A stretch of 46,492 nucleotides of DNA, taken from NCBI GenBank assembly GCA_021740905.1, contig JAIOYV010000053.1, positions 1 through 46,492 of the forward strand, given 5' to 3'. Origin of the DNA: Bacteroidales bacterium. GTDB lineage: Bacteria; Bacteroidota; Bacteroidia; Bacteroidales; M50B96. The translations under genes were made by a program, and so were the position numbers. Shown piece by piece: positions 8,949 through 18,033 of the stretch (positions are counted from its first letter, which is position 1; each line of letters begins with the position of its first letter). Below the pieces are notes generated by a model. It was not told the DNA's origin. It ran no database searches and saw only the letters and a program-made list of their open reading frames with translations.

Positions 8949-10364
8949 ATGAATCTGCAAAGTTTTCTTTTAATGAGGCATGAAATCATGCTGACCCTCG
9001 CACTGGTAATTCTGCTGATAGCCGAATTATCCACCGAGAATAAAAAAGGCATTATCAACTTGGCCATTCTAATCTTCCTCGTGGTTACCGTGGTGGGTTT
9101 CGTGCCTGTGCCCGAAGGTTCGCTTTTCGGCGATATGTACAGGACCAGCCCATTGACGGTGATGATGAAGAATATATTAAACATCGGTGTCTTGATCTTG
9201 TTCTTTCAATCGGCCGAATGGATTAAACAACCCGAATACAATAACAAGGTCAGCGAGTTTTATTTGCTGATTATTTCCACCCTGATTGGGATGAGTTTTA
9301 TGATTTCATCGGGTCACTTCCTGATGTTTTATATCGGCCTTGAATTGGCCACTATCCCGATTGCTGCGCTTGCAGCTTACGACCGTCTTAAAAACATAAG
9401 TGCCGAAGCCGGGATTAAACTCATCCTTTCGTCCGCTCTTTCTTCGGGGATCCTGCTTTATGGCCTGTCGATGTTGTATGGAACTATTGGGTCGCTTTAT
9501 TTTACCGATATGGGCGAAGCCTTTATGAACACGCCACTTCAGGTTATGGGCTTTATCTTTTTCTTTGCCGGGATGGGTTTTAAAATCTCTTTGGTGCCTT
9601 TCCATTTATGGACTGCCGATGTGTACGAAGGAGCCCCTATCAACGTGGCTTCCTATCTTTCTGTAATTTCGAAAGGGGCGGCTGTGTTTATTTTCACCAT
9701 AATCCTGTTTACTGTTTTCCATTCCATCGCCCCGATGTGGAAAAACTTATTGTATGTGATTGCCATCCTTACTATGACTGTGGGTAACTTGTTTGCCCTA
9801 AGACAGAAAAACCTGAAACGTTTCCTCGCTTTCTCATCCATTGCCCAGGCCGGTTTTATCCTGTTGGGGATTATTGATGGAGGTGAACTCGGAATGGCCT
9901 CAGTGCTGTATTTTGTACTGATTTATATTTTTACTAACCTCGGAGCATTCGGCGTGGTTTCAGCCGTTTCGGTAGCATCAGGCAAAGAAAATATGGACGA
10001 CTACAACGGATTGTACCATACCAATCCAAAACTTAGTCTCCTGCTGATGTTGGCCTTGTTTTCATTGGCAGGTATCCCACCTGTTGCTGGTTTCTTCGGA
10101 AAATTCTTCTTGTTTACTTCGGCGGCACATTCGGGTTATTACTGGCTGGTATTTATTGCAGTAGTAAACGCCACCATATCATTGTACTATTATCTGCTGG
10201 TCATAAAAGCCATGTTCATCAACAAAAACGAAGAGCCTATTGCTTTTTTCAAAAGTGGCCTGACCACTCGGATCGGTTTGTTAATGTGCGTGGCAGGTAT
10301 ATTTATCATAGGCTTGTTAAGCCCCATCTTTGAAATTCTACGATCGCTCAGCATTGGAATATAA
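8949..10364 (+). CDS. nuoN: NADH-quinone oxidoreductase subunit N
   Basis: Third antiporter-like subunit of complex I (471 residues) and the last nuo gene of the locus. Marks include YIGLELATIPIAAL with the conserved glutamate, and a VPFHLWTADVYEGAPINVASYL motif near residues 215-237. The order A-B-C-D-H-I-J-K-L-M-N is complete apart from nuoE, nuoF and nuoG. Confidence 0.95.
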   Translation: MNLQSFLLMRHEIMLTLALVILLIAELSTENKKGIINLAILIFLVVTVVGFVPVPEGSLFGDMYRTSPLTVMMKNILNIGVLILFFQSAEWIKQPEYNNKVSEFYLLIISTLIGMSFMISSGHFLMFYIGLELATIPIAALAAYDRLKNISAEAGIKLILSSALSSGILLYGLSMLYGTIGSLYFTDMGEAFMNTPLQVMGFIFFFAGMGFKISLVPFHLWTADVYEGAPINVASYLSVISKGAAVFIFTIILFTVFHSIAPMWKNLLYVIAILTMTVGNLFALRQKNLKRFLAFSSIAQAGFILLGIIDGGELGMASVLYFVLIYIFTNLGAFGVVSAVSVASGKENMDDYNGLYHTNPKLSLLLMLALFSLAGIPPVAGFFGKFFLFTSAAHSGYYWLVFIAVVNATISLYYYLLVIKAMFINKNEEPIAFFKSGLTTRIGLLMCVAGIFIIGLLSPIFEILRSLSIGI

Positions 10365-10382
10365 ATTTTGAATAGTAAGATT

Positions 10383-10772
10383 ATGCCACTAAATAAAGGA
10401 AAACATATCGTTCAGGAAATCGACGGCGTATTATGCACAGTTGTTGAATCTGGCATTAATTCCGATCGTTTAACGTTTTTAAAAGAGCTTCTTGAATTCA
10501 ATCAATTTGAGGTAAAGGTAGTAGAAGTGCCTGGTGAAGAAGGTCATGCTACGACCTACACGATTGGTGTTACCGATCTTGTATTTAACCCTGTGATTGC
10601 GGTGTACGAAAAATCATTGAAGCATCCCAACGGTAGAAAAGTATCGCCGGCCTCCTGGGATCAGGAAAAGGAAGTTGAGCATTTACCTTATTTCGATTAC
10701 CGCGAGAAAAACCCAGATGCGGTTAACGAAGATGACTTTGTTCAAAACCCCTGGGCCTACAGGACTGTGTAG
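10383..10772 (+). CDS. Conserved-looking small protein of unknown function
   Basis: I do not recognise this 129-residue, acidic, soluble protein. It has no signal peptide, membrane segment or metal-binding motif. The N-terminal part looks like a mixed alpha/beta fold, and the C-terminus contains WDQEKEVEHLPYFDYREKNP and a final NPWAYRTV. The ATG at 10383 lies 18 bp after nuoN, so it may be co-transcribed with the nuo operon; a TTG at 10368 would add five residues. A role linked to complex I is only a guess from position. Confidence 0.6.
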   Translation: MPLNKGKHIVQEIDGVLCTVVESGINSDRLTFLKELLEFNQFEVKVVEVPGEEGHATTYTIGVTDLVFNPVIAVYEKSLKHPNGRKVSPASWDQEKEVEHLPYFDYREKNPDAVNEDDFVQNPWAYRTV

Positions 10773-10902
10773 AGATTAATTTTTTATTTGATCTTGTAGA
10801 TTCGAGGCAAGAGAAAAATAATTTTGGACTTTTTCTACAACGAATCAGATTGTTTTCTCTTTTCCTTTATGGAATAATCGTGGGTTAAAGACCTACTATT
10901 CC

Positions 10903-11685
10903 ATGAAAGCAAAAAATCTTATCCTATTCATTGTTGCAGGAATACTCCTTGCTTGTGCCAATAATTCTGAAAAGAAGATTGATATTAAAGGATTGACCTT
11001 TGAAGAACTATTCAATTATTCCTTGTCAGTCGCAGATTCGTGTCTTTTCGATTCCATAGCCCGGATATTGGACGATTCGATTCTTTCATACAGCTGCCCT
11101 GTTTTAGTTTCCTATAATACAGAAGATTCAATACACAATTATATTGGATGTCAATTCAATATCGAAGAATCCAATTTTTTTGAGTGGGATATCAAGGAAC
11201 GAAACATATTTGTCTTTCAGATTACTGAATTCGATACCCTTTTTGCGGAGGGGGAAAAGGTAGATAATATTGATTCCATTCACGAAAGTATAAAAGAATT
11301 TATTTCAAACCCTTTTGATTTGGAGCACCTGCCAGAAAAAAAGGATATTGTGATTAAATATTTTGATACAATTTCAATTCCTAAATGTGCCTTTTTTATC
11401 AATAGCCTTATGTACCCCGATTCTTTGGGAAACAGGACATCATGGAAAAAGCTGGTTCTGGCAGTCAATAAAATTTGTGACGTAATCGAAGAATCACGAA
11501 ATGATTTATCCCAGGCAAGATGGGGAATGGATTTTAAGGATTTGCCATTTGATCAACAAGTTTCCATATCAACGATTTATCCTTTTCGGATTTGGATTTT
11601 CACAAATAATTTTTGGAATCCTGTTCCGCCACCACCCCGCCCTCTCTATATCAATAAAAACCTTTTAAAACAGCTAATGGAATAG
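10903..11685 (+). CDS. Hypothetical lipoprotein
   Basis: A 260-residue protein with a lipoprotein signal peptide ending in GILLAC (lipid-modified Cys18). The mature part is acidic and rich in aromatic residues, with no motif I recognise; it ends with a proline-rich VPPPPRPL stretch before a short helix. A TAATTTTG -7-like box lies at 10819-10826, about 75 bp upstream, so it may have its own promoter. It precedes the FGE-like lipoprotein by 78 bp. Confidence 0.6.
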   Translation: MKAKNLILFIVAGILLACANNSEKKIDIKGLTFEELFNYSLSVADSCLFDSIARILDDSILSYSCPVLVSYNTEDSIHNYIGCQFNIEESNFFEWDIKERNIFVFQITEFDTLFAEGEKVDNIDSIHESIKEFISNPFDLEHLPEKKDIVIKYFDTISIPKCAFFINSLMYPDSLGNRTSWKKLVLAVNKICDVIEESRNDLSQARWGMDFKDLPFDQQVSISTIYPFRIWIFTNNFWNPVPPPPRPLYINKNLLKQLME

Positions 11686-11763
11686 CCTCCTTCCGGTTAA
11701 AGCGAAATAAGAATTATTGATAGTTTATTAATTTCTCACGGAATTTCCGTTCTTTTATCGTCT

Positions 11764-12753
11764 ATGAAACCGAACATATTTTTTAGAACAGCATTCACTT
11801 TTGCTATAATCGTATTTTTGATAACAGCTTGCGACAAAAATGACGACTCACCCGAAGAAACAACCCCGTCCATACCATCCAGTATTCTGATGAAGGACAT
11901 TCCCGGAGGGTCATTCACAATGGGAGGATCAAATGCGGCCAATGATGCTCCCCTTGTAAATGTGACAGTTTCCTCATTTAAAATATCTGAAAAGGAGATT
12001 ACAAATCAAGAGTATATCGAGTTTTTAAATGCAGCTTATGCCGATGGTTGGATTTCTGTGGAATTGCAGCAAACAAGCGACCCTTGTGGAGCCTATATGG
12101 AAAAAATGGTCTTGGGTAAAGGGGATGCCCCAAATGCTGGCCAGATTTATTTACAACTGGGTGAAACCGGTGGATGTACGAGTGGGGGAGAGCCTGAGCA
12201 TTTCAACAACAGAAGTTGGATTTATTTCAACTCCACGAATAATCAATTTGAATTACTAGATGACACGAAAGCTAATTGGCCGGTAAACTGGGTAAAATGG
12301 TATGGAGCTGATGCTTTTGCTCAGTTTTATGGAGTTAGCTTACCCACCGAAGCGCAATGGGAATATGCAGCCCGGGGTGGGCAACAATTGGAATATCCCA
12401 CCGACGATGGTACACTGAATGAGACCAAAGCCAATTACAATGGGGATGTACCTGGAGTTTATAATCCTACAGGACATTCTATTGAAGTAGGCTCATACTC
12501 GCCAAATCCTTTTGGATTATACGATATGGGAGGCAATGTGTGGGAATGGTGCCTCGATTACTATAATGCGAATTTTTATACTGATGCAGCCATAGACCCC
12601 ATCAATCTAAACTCTGGCACAGATGCTAAAAGGGTCAGGCGTGGAGGCTCCTGGAATTACCATGCTGCCACTTTATTGACTTATGCCAGAGCTTCTGACA
12701 AAGAGGATCGGGGCAACAACCATTTTGGATTCAGGATAGTGAAGAATGAATAA
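11764..12753 (+). CDS. FGE/SUMF1-fold lipoprotein, catalytic cysteines absent
   Basis: A 329-residue lipoprotein (signal peptide ending LITAC, Cys23) whose mature part is a formylglycine-generating-enzyme (sulfatase-modifying-factor) domain. Family signatures in order: GGSFTMGG near residue 50, a KISEKEITNQEYIEFL segment, LPTEAQWEYAARGG, MGGNVWEWCLDYY, and a final RRGGSWNY...FGFRIV. The last block is where true FGEs carry their two active-site cysteines (GGSxxC...C); here it reads GGSWNYHAATLL, with none. It is therefore unlikely to oxidise sulfatases. FGE-like lipoproteins without the cysteines include the gliding/T9SS proteins GldJ and GldK. The nitrilase gene starts 11 bp after it, suggesting one transcript. 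Confidence 0.8.
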   Translation: MKPNIFFRTAFTFAIIVFLITACDKNDDSPEETTPSIPSSILMKDIPGGSFTMGGSNAANDAPLVNVTVSSFKISEKEITNQEYIEFLNAAYADGWISVELQQTSDPCGAYMEKMVLGKGDAPNAGQIYLQLGETGGCTSGGEPEHFNNRSWIYFNSTNNQFELLDDTKANWPVNWVKWYGADAFAQFYGVSLPTEAQWEYAARGGQQLEYPTDDGTLNETKANYNGDVPGVYNPTGHSIEVGSYSPNPFGLYDMGGNVWEWCLDYYNANFYTDAAIDPINLNSGTDAKRVRRGGSWNYHAATLLTYARASDKEDRGNNHFGFRIVKNE

Positions 12754-12764
12754 TCAGAAAAAGC

Positions 12765-13724
12765 ATGATGAACAATTCCCATTTATTAAACATAGCCTTA
12801 GCACAGATTTCACCTGTTTGGTTGAACAAGCATAAAACCATAGACAAAATCAAAGGCTACATTGCTGAAGCTGGAGATAAAGGAAATGACCTTGTTGTTT
12901 TTGGCGAAGCTCTGCTCCCAGGCTATCCATTTTGGTTGGGATTAACGAATGGTGCTGAGTGGAATTCCAAAATTCAAAAAGAAATACATGCCCATTACAT
13001 CCGAAATTCTGTTCAGATTGAGGCCGGTGATATTGATGATATTTGTGCGCTTGCAAAGGACAAGAATATTGCCGTATATCTCGGTATGATTGAGCGTGCG
13101 CAAAACCGGGGTGGGCATAGTTTGTATTGTTCTTTGGTTTATATCGATCAGTTGGGTGAAATAAAGTCAGTTCACCGAAAGCTTCAACCTACCTACGATG
13201 AACGCCTGACTTGGTCGCCGGGCGATGGGAATGGCTTACAGGTTCATTCATTGAAAGGATTTACTGTGGGCGGGCTTAATTGCTGGGAAAACTGGATGCC
13301 TCTTCCACGAACCGCTTTGTATGGCCAAGGTGAGAACCTGCATGTTGCCGTATGGCCTGGATCGGTTCGCAACACTCACGACATTACCCGCTTTATGGCG
13401 AAAGAAGGAAGGTCGTTTGTAGTTTCTGTTTCAGCACTCATGCGAAAAGAGGATTTCCCAAAAGATACCCCTCACCTGGACTTGATCCTGGAAAATGCCC
13501 CTGATGTGCTTACCGATGGAGGATCGTGCATTGCCGGCCCCGATGGGGAGTGGATCATTGAGCCAATTGTAAACAATGAGGGTTTGTTTACAGCCACTAT
13601 TGATTTAAATCGAGTTTTTGAAGAACGCCAGAACTTTGATGTTTGCGGACACTACTCGCGCCCCGATGTAACAAAACTGACCGTAAATAGGGAAAGGCAA
13701 TCGGTGGTAGATTTTACTGATTGA
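12765..13724 (+). CDS. Nitrilase / carbon-nitrogen hydrolase
   Basis: Cytoplasmic enzyme of the nitrilase superfamily, 319 residues, which would hydrolyse a nitrile or amide. The Glu-Lys-Cys catalytic triad is visible: Glu48 in VVFGEALLPGYP, Lys139 in SVHRKLQPTYDER and Cys173 in GLNCWENW. The CWEN context is that of branch-1 (true aliphatic/aromatic) nitrilases, not of amidases or NAD synthetase domains. Two adjacent ATGs (12765 and 12768) could start it. Its substrate cannot be told from the sequence. It follows the FGE-like lipoprotein closely. Confidence 0.88.
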   Translation: MMNNSHLLNIALAQISPVWLNKHKTIDKIKGYIAEAGDKGNDLVVFGEALLPGYPFWLGLTNGAEWNSKIQKEIHAHYIRNSVQIEAGDIDDICALAKDKNIAVYLGMIERAQNRGGHSLYCSLVYIDQLGEIKSVHRKLQPTYDERLTWSPGDGNGLQVHSLKGFTVGGLNCWENWMPLPRTALYGQGENLHVAVWPGSVRNTHDITRFMAKEGRSFVVSVSALMRKEDFPKDTPHLDLILENAPDVLTDGGSCIAGPDGEWIIEPIVNNEGLFTATIDLNRVFEERQNFDVCGHYSRPDVTKLTVNRERQSVVDFTD

Positions 13725-13906
13725 ATCTCTGTGTAACTTTGTGGCTTCTTTGTGTAACTCTGTGTAATAGCTATTATACAGTACCAGTTCAAAAGAAGCT
13801 TCCTTGTAAAATTGCTATATTTTTGCAAACCAAACCACCTTCTTTTTGTTTATAATTTTAGATAATGAAAATAGAAATGGCGTTATAGGCCGAAAAACAA
13901 AAAAAT

Positions 13907-14614
13907 ATGACACTCGACGAAGTTATGAAGGAGCTGGAAAGCTATGGAAACGAACAAACCAAAAAGGTATTGGTGAAACATGGAGCCAAAGAACCATTTT
14001 TTGGAGTTCGGGTGCAAGACCTGAAAAAGATAGTCAAAAAGATAAAGAAGGACCACGAACTTTCGCTGGAACTTTATGCAACAGGGAATTCCGATGCCAT
14101 GTACCTGGCCGGCCTTATTGCCGATGCAGATAAAATCTCGAAAGAAGACCTAAGGAGATGGGCCAATGAAGCCTATTGGTATTATTTAAGCGAATTTGCA
14201 GTGCCATGGATTGCTGCCGAAACCAAGTACGGATTTGAGCTGGGCCTCGAATGGATTGAATCCGAAGATGAACGGATTGCTGCCTGTGGATGGGCTACCC
14301 TGTCAAGTTGTGCATCCGTAAAACCCGACAGTGATCTTGATATTGCAAAATACAAAGAGCTTTTAGATCGTGCCCAAAATACTTTGCACGCTTCCCAAAA
14401 CAGGGTTCGTCATACCATGAATGCCTTTGTTATTGCCGTTGGGTCATATATTAAGGAATTAACCGCAAAGTCGATGGAGGTGGCTGGTAAGATTGGCAAG
14501 GTGAAAGTCGACATGGGTGGCACAGCGTGTAAAGTTCCCCTGGCCACCGAATATATCCAAAAGGTTGCCGACCGAGGAGCAATTGGGAAAAAGAGAACGG
14601 CTGCCCGATGCTAA
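13907..14614 (+). CDS. AlkD-like DNA alkylation repair protein
   Basis: A 235-residue all-helical HEAT-repeat protein of the DNA alkylation repair family (AlkC/AlkD type), which removes positively charged alkylated bases. Marks are an N-terminal FGVRVQDLKKIVKKIKKDHEL segment, the YWYYLSEF stretch and the HTMNAFVIAVGSYI region followed by a lysine-rich C-terminus. It stands alone, 182 bp after the nitrilase, and ends at a terminator shared with pckA. Whether all the DNA-binding residues are kept was not checked. Confidence 0.82.
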   Translation: MTLDEVMKELESYGNEQTKKVLVKHGAKEPFFGVRVQDLKKIVKKIKKDHELSLELYATGNSDAMYLAGLIADADKISKEDLRRWANEAYWYYLSEFAVPWIAAETKYGFELGLEWIESEDERIAACGWATLSSCASVKPDSDLDIAKYKELLDRAQNTLHASQNRVRHTMNAFVIAVGSYIKELTAKSMEVAGKIGKVKVDMGGTACKVPLATEYIQKVADRGAIGKKRTAARC

Positions 14615-14629
14615 AAAATAGATAACTAA

Positions 14630-14658
14630 AAAAGCCTGCAACAACGTCGCAGGCTTTT
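14630..14658. terminator. Bidirectional intrinsic terminator
   Basis: AAAAGCCTGC (14630-14639) pairs perfectly with GCAGGCTTTT (14649-14658) across a nine-base loop. The A-run on one side and T-run on the other let it work on both strands. It lies between the convergent alkD-like gene and pckA. Confidence 0.85.
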
Positions 14659-14679
14659 CTTATATCAAATTAACTTGAA

Positions 14680-16326
14680 TTATTTTCCGGGACACTGGCT
14701 CACAATAGCCTTGTCAATGTTCTGCGATCCGTAGTTTTTGTCGAATGAAGCCACAAATTTCTCAGCCAATTTCTTCGCTGTCTCTTTATAAGCGGCTTTG
14801 TCGGCCCAGGTGTTTATTGGGTTCAACATTTCCGAAGGCACATTGGGGCAAGTTTTCGGAACGTTCACGTGGAACAATTTGTCTTCCTCATACTCTACAT
14901 TTTCGAGTTGGCCATTCAATGCAGCATTTACCATGGCGCGGGTCAATGGAAGGTCGATACGGGAACCTACGCCATAAACGCCACCGCTCCAGCCGGTATT
15001 GATTAAGTACACGTTTGTGTTATGCTGTTCCATTTTCTCACCCAACATCTTGGCGTACACTTCTGGTTTTCCGGGCATAAATGGCTGTCCAAAGAAACGG
15101 GAGAAAGCAGCAGTTGGCTCGGTAACTCCGGTCTCGGTGCCGGCCAATTTACTGGTATATCCCATTAGGAACCATAACATGGCTTGCTCGCGGTTTAGTT
15201 TTGAAACAGGAGGAATTACACCATAAGCATCGGCAGTAAGGAAAAGAATTGTATTTGGATGCCCGGCAACACTGGATTCTTTAATATTTTTCAGATAGCG
15301 TAAGGGATAGGAAGCCCTTGAATTGGGGGTGAAACGATCATCGTAATAATCGAAATTTCCTGTTGGGTACATCATTGCATTTTCTACAATCGCGCCATGA
15401 TCCATATAGTCATCCTCGTGCATTACCGCATCAAAAATATCGGGCTCTTTCTTTGGATTGATATCGATCATCTTGGCATAGCAACCGTTTTCAAAGTTAG
15501 CAATACCATCTTTGCTCCAGCCATGCTCATCATCGCCTAACAGTGCCCGTGAGGCATCGGCAGACAATGTGGTTTTTCCTGTTCCTGAGAGTCCTAATAA
15601 AAGAGCTGTTTTTCCGTCGGCACCTTCGTTTGCCGAACAATGCAAAGGAAGGATCCCTTCGAATGGAAGCAAGTAGTTCATAACAGTGAACAACATTTTC
15701 TTCATGCTGCCCATATAAGCTGAACCAACAATAACTCCAAGTTTGCGGTCAAGATCGACAGCAACAACCATGTCGGATGCTTGTCCGTTAGGCATATCTC
15801 TTAAACGGCCTTTGTATTTCGAGGCATCGAGTTTTTCGTATGGTATATGCAATAATTGAAAGCCATTTTCGAAGTAGATGCTTTTGTTGATATTTTCAGG
15901 GATTGGCCGGAACATATTATCGGCAAATACCCCTGCAAGAGCATGAGTAGTTACAACCTTAACTGGTAGTGCATATTTTGAGTCGGCACCAATAACCCGG
16001 TTCACAACATACATCTTGTCTTTTTTTGCCATTATATCCAAAGCCTCGTTGAAAATAATGTCGAATGTTTCTTCCGTGATGGGAATATTGTTGGGAGAAG
16101 TCCAATCAATCGTATTCTCACTCTTGGCACGTTTCACAATAACGGTGTCTTTTGGGCTACGACCTGTCGACTCAGTTGGGGTCCAGGTAGCCAAAGCACC
16201 ATTAGCAGAAACAAAAGCTTCGCGGTCAGCAACCGCAGCCATTATCATTTCCTTTCTTGGAATGTTAACAAAAACATTGTTATGTGCCCTTACAGCATCC
16301 GATAATTTAGCTTTCATATTTTCCAT
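14680..16326 (-). CDS. pckA: Phosphoenolpyruvate carboxykinase (ATP)
   Basis: Cytoplasmic enzyme that interconverts oxaloacetate + ATP with PEP + CO2 + ADP; in fermentative Bacteroidota it may run in the CO2-fixing direction. The 548-residue protein has the PEPCK-specific P-loop GLSGTGKTTLS at residues 245-255, and the SANEGADGKTALL and LLGDDEHGW stretches that surround the metal and nucleotide sites. Arg56 sits in the STGRSPKD substrate-binding motif. The start at 16326 or the ATG nine bases downstream are both plausible. A TATATTTG -7 box lies upstream. Confidence 0.97.
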   Translation of the reverse strand: MENMKAKLSDAVRAHNNVFVNIPRKEMIMAAVADREAFVSANGALATWTPTESTGRSPKDTVIVKRAKSENTIDWTSPNNIPITEETFDIIFNEALDIMAKKDKMYVVNRVIGADSKYALPVKVVTTHALAGVFADNMFRPIPENINKSIYFENGFQLLHIPYEKLDASKYKGRLRDMPNGQASDMVVAVDLDRKLGVIVGSAYMGSMKKMLFTVMNYLLPFEGILPLHCSANEGADGKTALLLGLSGTGKTTLSADASRALLGDDEHGWSKDGIANFENGCYAKMIDINPKKEPDIFDAVMHEDDYMDHGAIVENAMMYPTGNFDYYDDRFTPNSRASYPLRYLKNIKESSVAGHPNTILFLTADAYGVIPPVSKLNREQAMLWFLMGYTSKLAGTETGVTEPTAAFSRFFGQPFMPGKPEVYAKMLGEKMEQHNTNVYLINTGWSGGVYGVGSRIDLPLTRAMVNAALNGQLENVEYEEDKLFHVNVPKTCPNVPSEMLNPINTWADKAAYKETAKKLAEKFVASFDKNYGSQNIDKAIVSQCPGK

Positions 16327-16366
16327 CTTAAAATCTAAATTTAGTTAATTATTATAAAAAAGATAA

Positions 16367-16374
16367 CAAATATA
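16367..16374 (-). promoter_or_regulatory. Candidate -7 box for pckA
   Basis: On the minus strand this reads TATATTTG, an exact match to the Bacteroidota -7 consensus TAnnTTTG, about 40 bp upstream of the pckA start. No clear TTTG -33 element sits at the usual distance. Confidence 0.45.
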
Positions 16375-16554
16375 CGCGAATCGTTCTACATTTCATTATG
16401 AATATATGTAAATAGATGGCAAAGTAAATACAATTAAAGTTTGTATGCAATCCTGTAAACTGTGGTTTGCAAGTAATCTATTCTGAAAGAACGGGATACA
16501 GGTGGAATTTAAGTTGATACACAATGTGATATATGTTTCAAAACATATTTTTAC

Positions 16555-16584
16555 TTGGCGGATGGACGAAATAAACTAATTTTG
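16555..16584 (+). promoter_or_regulatory. Candidate promoter for queC
   Basis: TAATTTTG at 16577-16584 matches the -7 consensus TAnnTTTG, and a TTG at 16555-16557 lies 19 bases upstream, close to the usual -33 position. It is 63 bp before the queC ATG and would drive the queuosine genes. Confidence 0.45.
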
Positions 16585-16647
16585 CCATTATAAAAATGTA
16601 AATAAGACAGTTCGAAACCATCCTGTCTATAATTAAAACTAAGGGTA

Positions 16648-17322
16648 ATGAAAGCAGTTGTACTTTTATCGGGCGGGCTAGATTCGGCCACGGCCCTGTA
16701 CCTCGCCAAATCAAAGGGATTTGAAGTGTTTGCGTTGTCGTTTGAATATGGACAAAAACATAAGCGCGAACTGGAAGCTGCCCAAAAGCTGGCTTCGAAG
16801 ATTGGGGTGACCGAACATAAAATAGTTAGCTTGAATTTGTCGGGGTGGGGAAGTTCTTCCCTGACTAACCAGGATGTTGAGATAAGTCAGGGTCATATAG
16901 ATTCGGGTGAAATCCCGGCCACTTATGTCCCAGCCCGTAACATGATTTTCCTTTCGGTTGCAGCTTCATACTGCGAGGCTCTTGGGGCACAAGATATTTT
17001 TATAGGGGTCAGCGAGGTAGATTATTCGGGATATGTCGATTGCCGCCGGGAATTTATAGATGCCATGGAAGCTGCTATAAACAAAGGTACCGTGTGCGCT
17101 GTCGAAGATGACCGGCCCATTAAAATCCATGCTCCATTCATCAATATGACCAAAGCCGAAGAGATAAAACTAGGGGTAGGAATGGGTGTAGATTATTCGC
17201 TCACCTGGTCGTGCTATCGGGGCGGTGACAAACCCTGCGGCTCCTGCGATAGTTGCCTTTTGCGCGCAAAAGCATTTTCAGAGGCGGGATACCGCGACCC
17301 TGGTTTGAATAAGATTGATTGA
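16648..17322 (+). CDS. queC: 7-cyano-7-deazaguanine (preQ0) synthase
   Basis: Converts 7-carboxy-7-deazaguanine to preQ0 with ATP and ammonia, in the queuosine tRNA-modification pathway. The 224-residue protein starts with the PP-loop SGGLDS (residues 8-13) and ends with a zinc site of four cysteines, Cys189, Cys197, Cys200 and Cys203 (CGSCDSC). The internal [10 protein letters not shown] and [14 protein letters not shown] stretches are typical of QueC. It is the first of four que genes on this strand. Confidence 0.96.
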   Translation: MKAVVLLSGGLDSATALYLAKSKGFEVFALSFEYGQKHKRELEAAQKLASKIGVTEHKIVSLNLSGWGSSSLTNQDVEISQGHIDSGEIPATYVPARNMIFLSVAASYCEALGAQDIFIGVSEVDYSGYVDCRREFIDAMEAAINKGTVCAVEDDRPIKIHAPFINMTKAEEIKLGVGMGVDYSLTWSCYRGGDKPCGSCDSCLLRAKAFSEAGYRDPGLNKID

Positions 17323-17429
17323 GATTGAACACGTCCGGAAAATTTAAATATTAAAATACCCACTCAACCATTCAACTTTTAAACTCTTTAACTTTGAACT
17401 CAGAACTTTTGAACTCAGAACTATAAAAA

Positions 17430-18014
17430 ATGAAAATACGGAAACTATTCAAATTCGAAGGTGCGCACATTGTGCGGAATTGCTCGTCGGAGCACTGTAA
17501 ATACAACATACACGGACATAGCTATCAGGTTGAGGTGTTCCTTTCGTCGAACAAATTGGACAAGGGCTATATGGTGGTCGACTTTATTTTGTTGGATAAA
17601 ATAAAGGAATTTATAGTTGGTTTCGACCACAGCTATTCCTTGTGGGATAAAGAAGAAAAGGAGTTCAAAGATTTCATATACAAATACAATAAACGGGTAG
17701 CTGAAATCCCTGTTTCGCCAAGTGCCGAGGGCTATGCGCTAATGTTCTTTTATGCGACCGAAAAAATCCTTGAAAACACCCGTTTCAAAAATGGTGAAGG
17801 TGAAATAAAGCTATCCGCTGTCCGTGTTCACGAAACAGCCACTGGTTATGCTGAAGTATCAGAAGAAGACCGCCACATGATGGATTTTACTTTAGATGAT
17901 ATAAGATTCAGTCCAGGTATACAGGAGGAATGGAAAGATCTTGGCTGGTGGCAAAACCTGAAAGATGATAAGCCATTTGAAAATCCTGAGGTGGAGTTGA
18001 ATTTGCCGTATTAA
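17430..18014 (+). CDS. queD: 6-carboxytetrahydropterin synthase (PTPS family)
   Basis: Makes 6-carboxy-5,6,7,8-tetrahydropterin from 7,8-dihydroneopterin triphosphate, the first dedicated step to preQ0. Zinc ligands His13, His28 and His30 (the HGH motif) are present, as are Cys23 as candidate catalytic cysteine, Asp66-His67, and a C-terminal HETATGYAEV segment with the substrate-binding glutamate. At 194 residues it is longer than E. coli QueD (about 120), with extra C-terminal sequence and one more residue between the cysteine and HGH than in E. coli. Its position between queC and queE supports the QueD role over other pterin synthases. Confidence 0.88.
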   Translation: MKIRKLFKFEGAHIVRNCSSEHCKYNIHGHSYQVEVFLSSNKLDKGYMVVDFILLDKIKEFIVGFDHSYSLWDKEEKEFKDFIYKYNKRVAEIPVSPSAEGYALMFFYATEKILENTRFKNGEGEIKLSAVRVHETATGYAEVSEEDRHMMDFTLDDIRFSPGIQEEWKDLGWWQNLKDDKPFENPEVELNLPY

Positions 18015-18033
18015 TTTTGCTTGAAAAATATTT

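Larger units (their letters stand above)
16327..16647. other. Divergent pckA/queC intergenic region
   Basis: About 320 bp of AT-rich DNA between two divergent genes, with no ORF of note. It holds a candidate promoter for each gene, listed separately. No operator-like palindrome stood out. Confidence 0.5.

Noticed and set aside
10794-10846. Possible pseudoknot (TTGTAG/CTACAA with GATTCG/CGAATC) after the small ORF
   Set aside because: Stems of six bases over a 30-base gap are likely by chance in this AT-rich DNA, and a competing AGAAAAA/TTTTTCT hairpin overlaps it.
11764-12753. Active formylglycine-generating enzyme
   Set aside because: The GGSWNY block lacks both active-site cysteines, and no sulfatase gene is nearby.
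13725-13906. Short CTTTGTGTAACTCTGTG-type repeats before the AlkD-like gene
   Set aside because: They are degenerate low-complexity words with no array structure and no sign of function.
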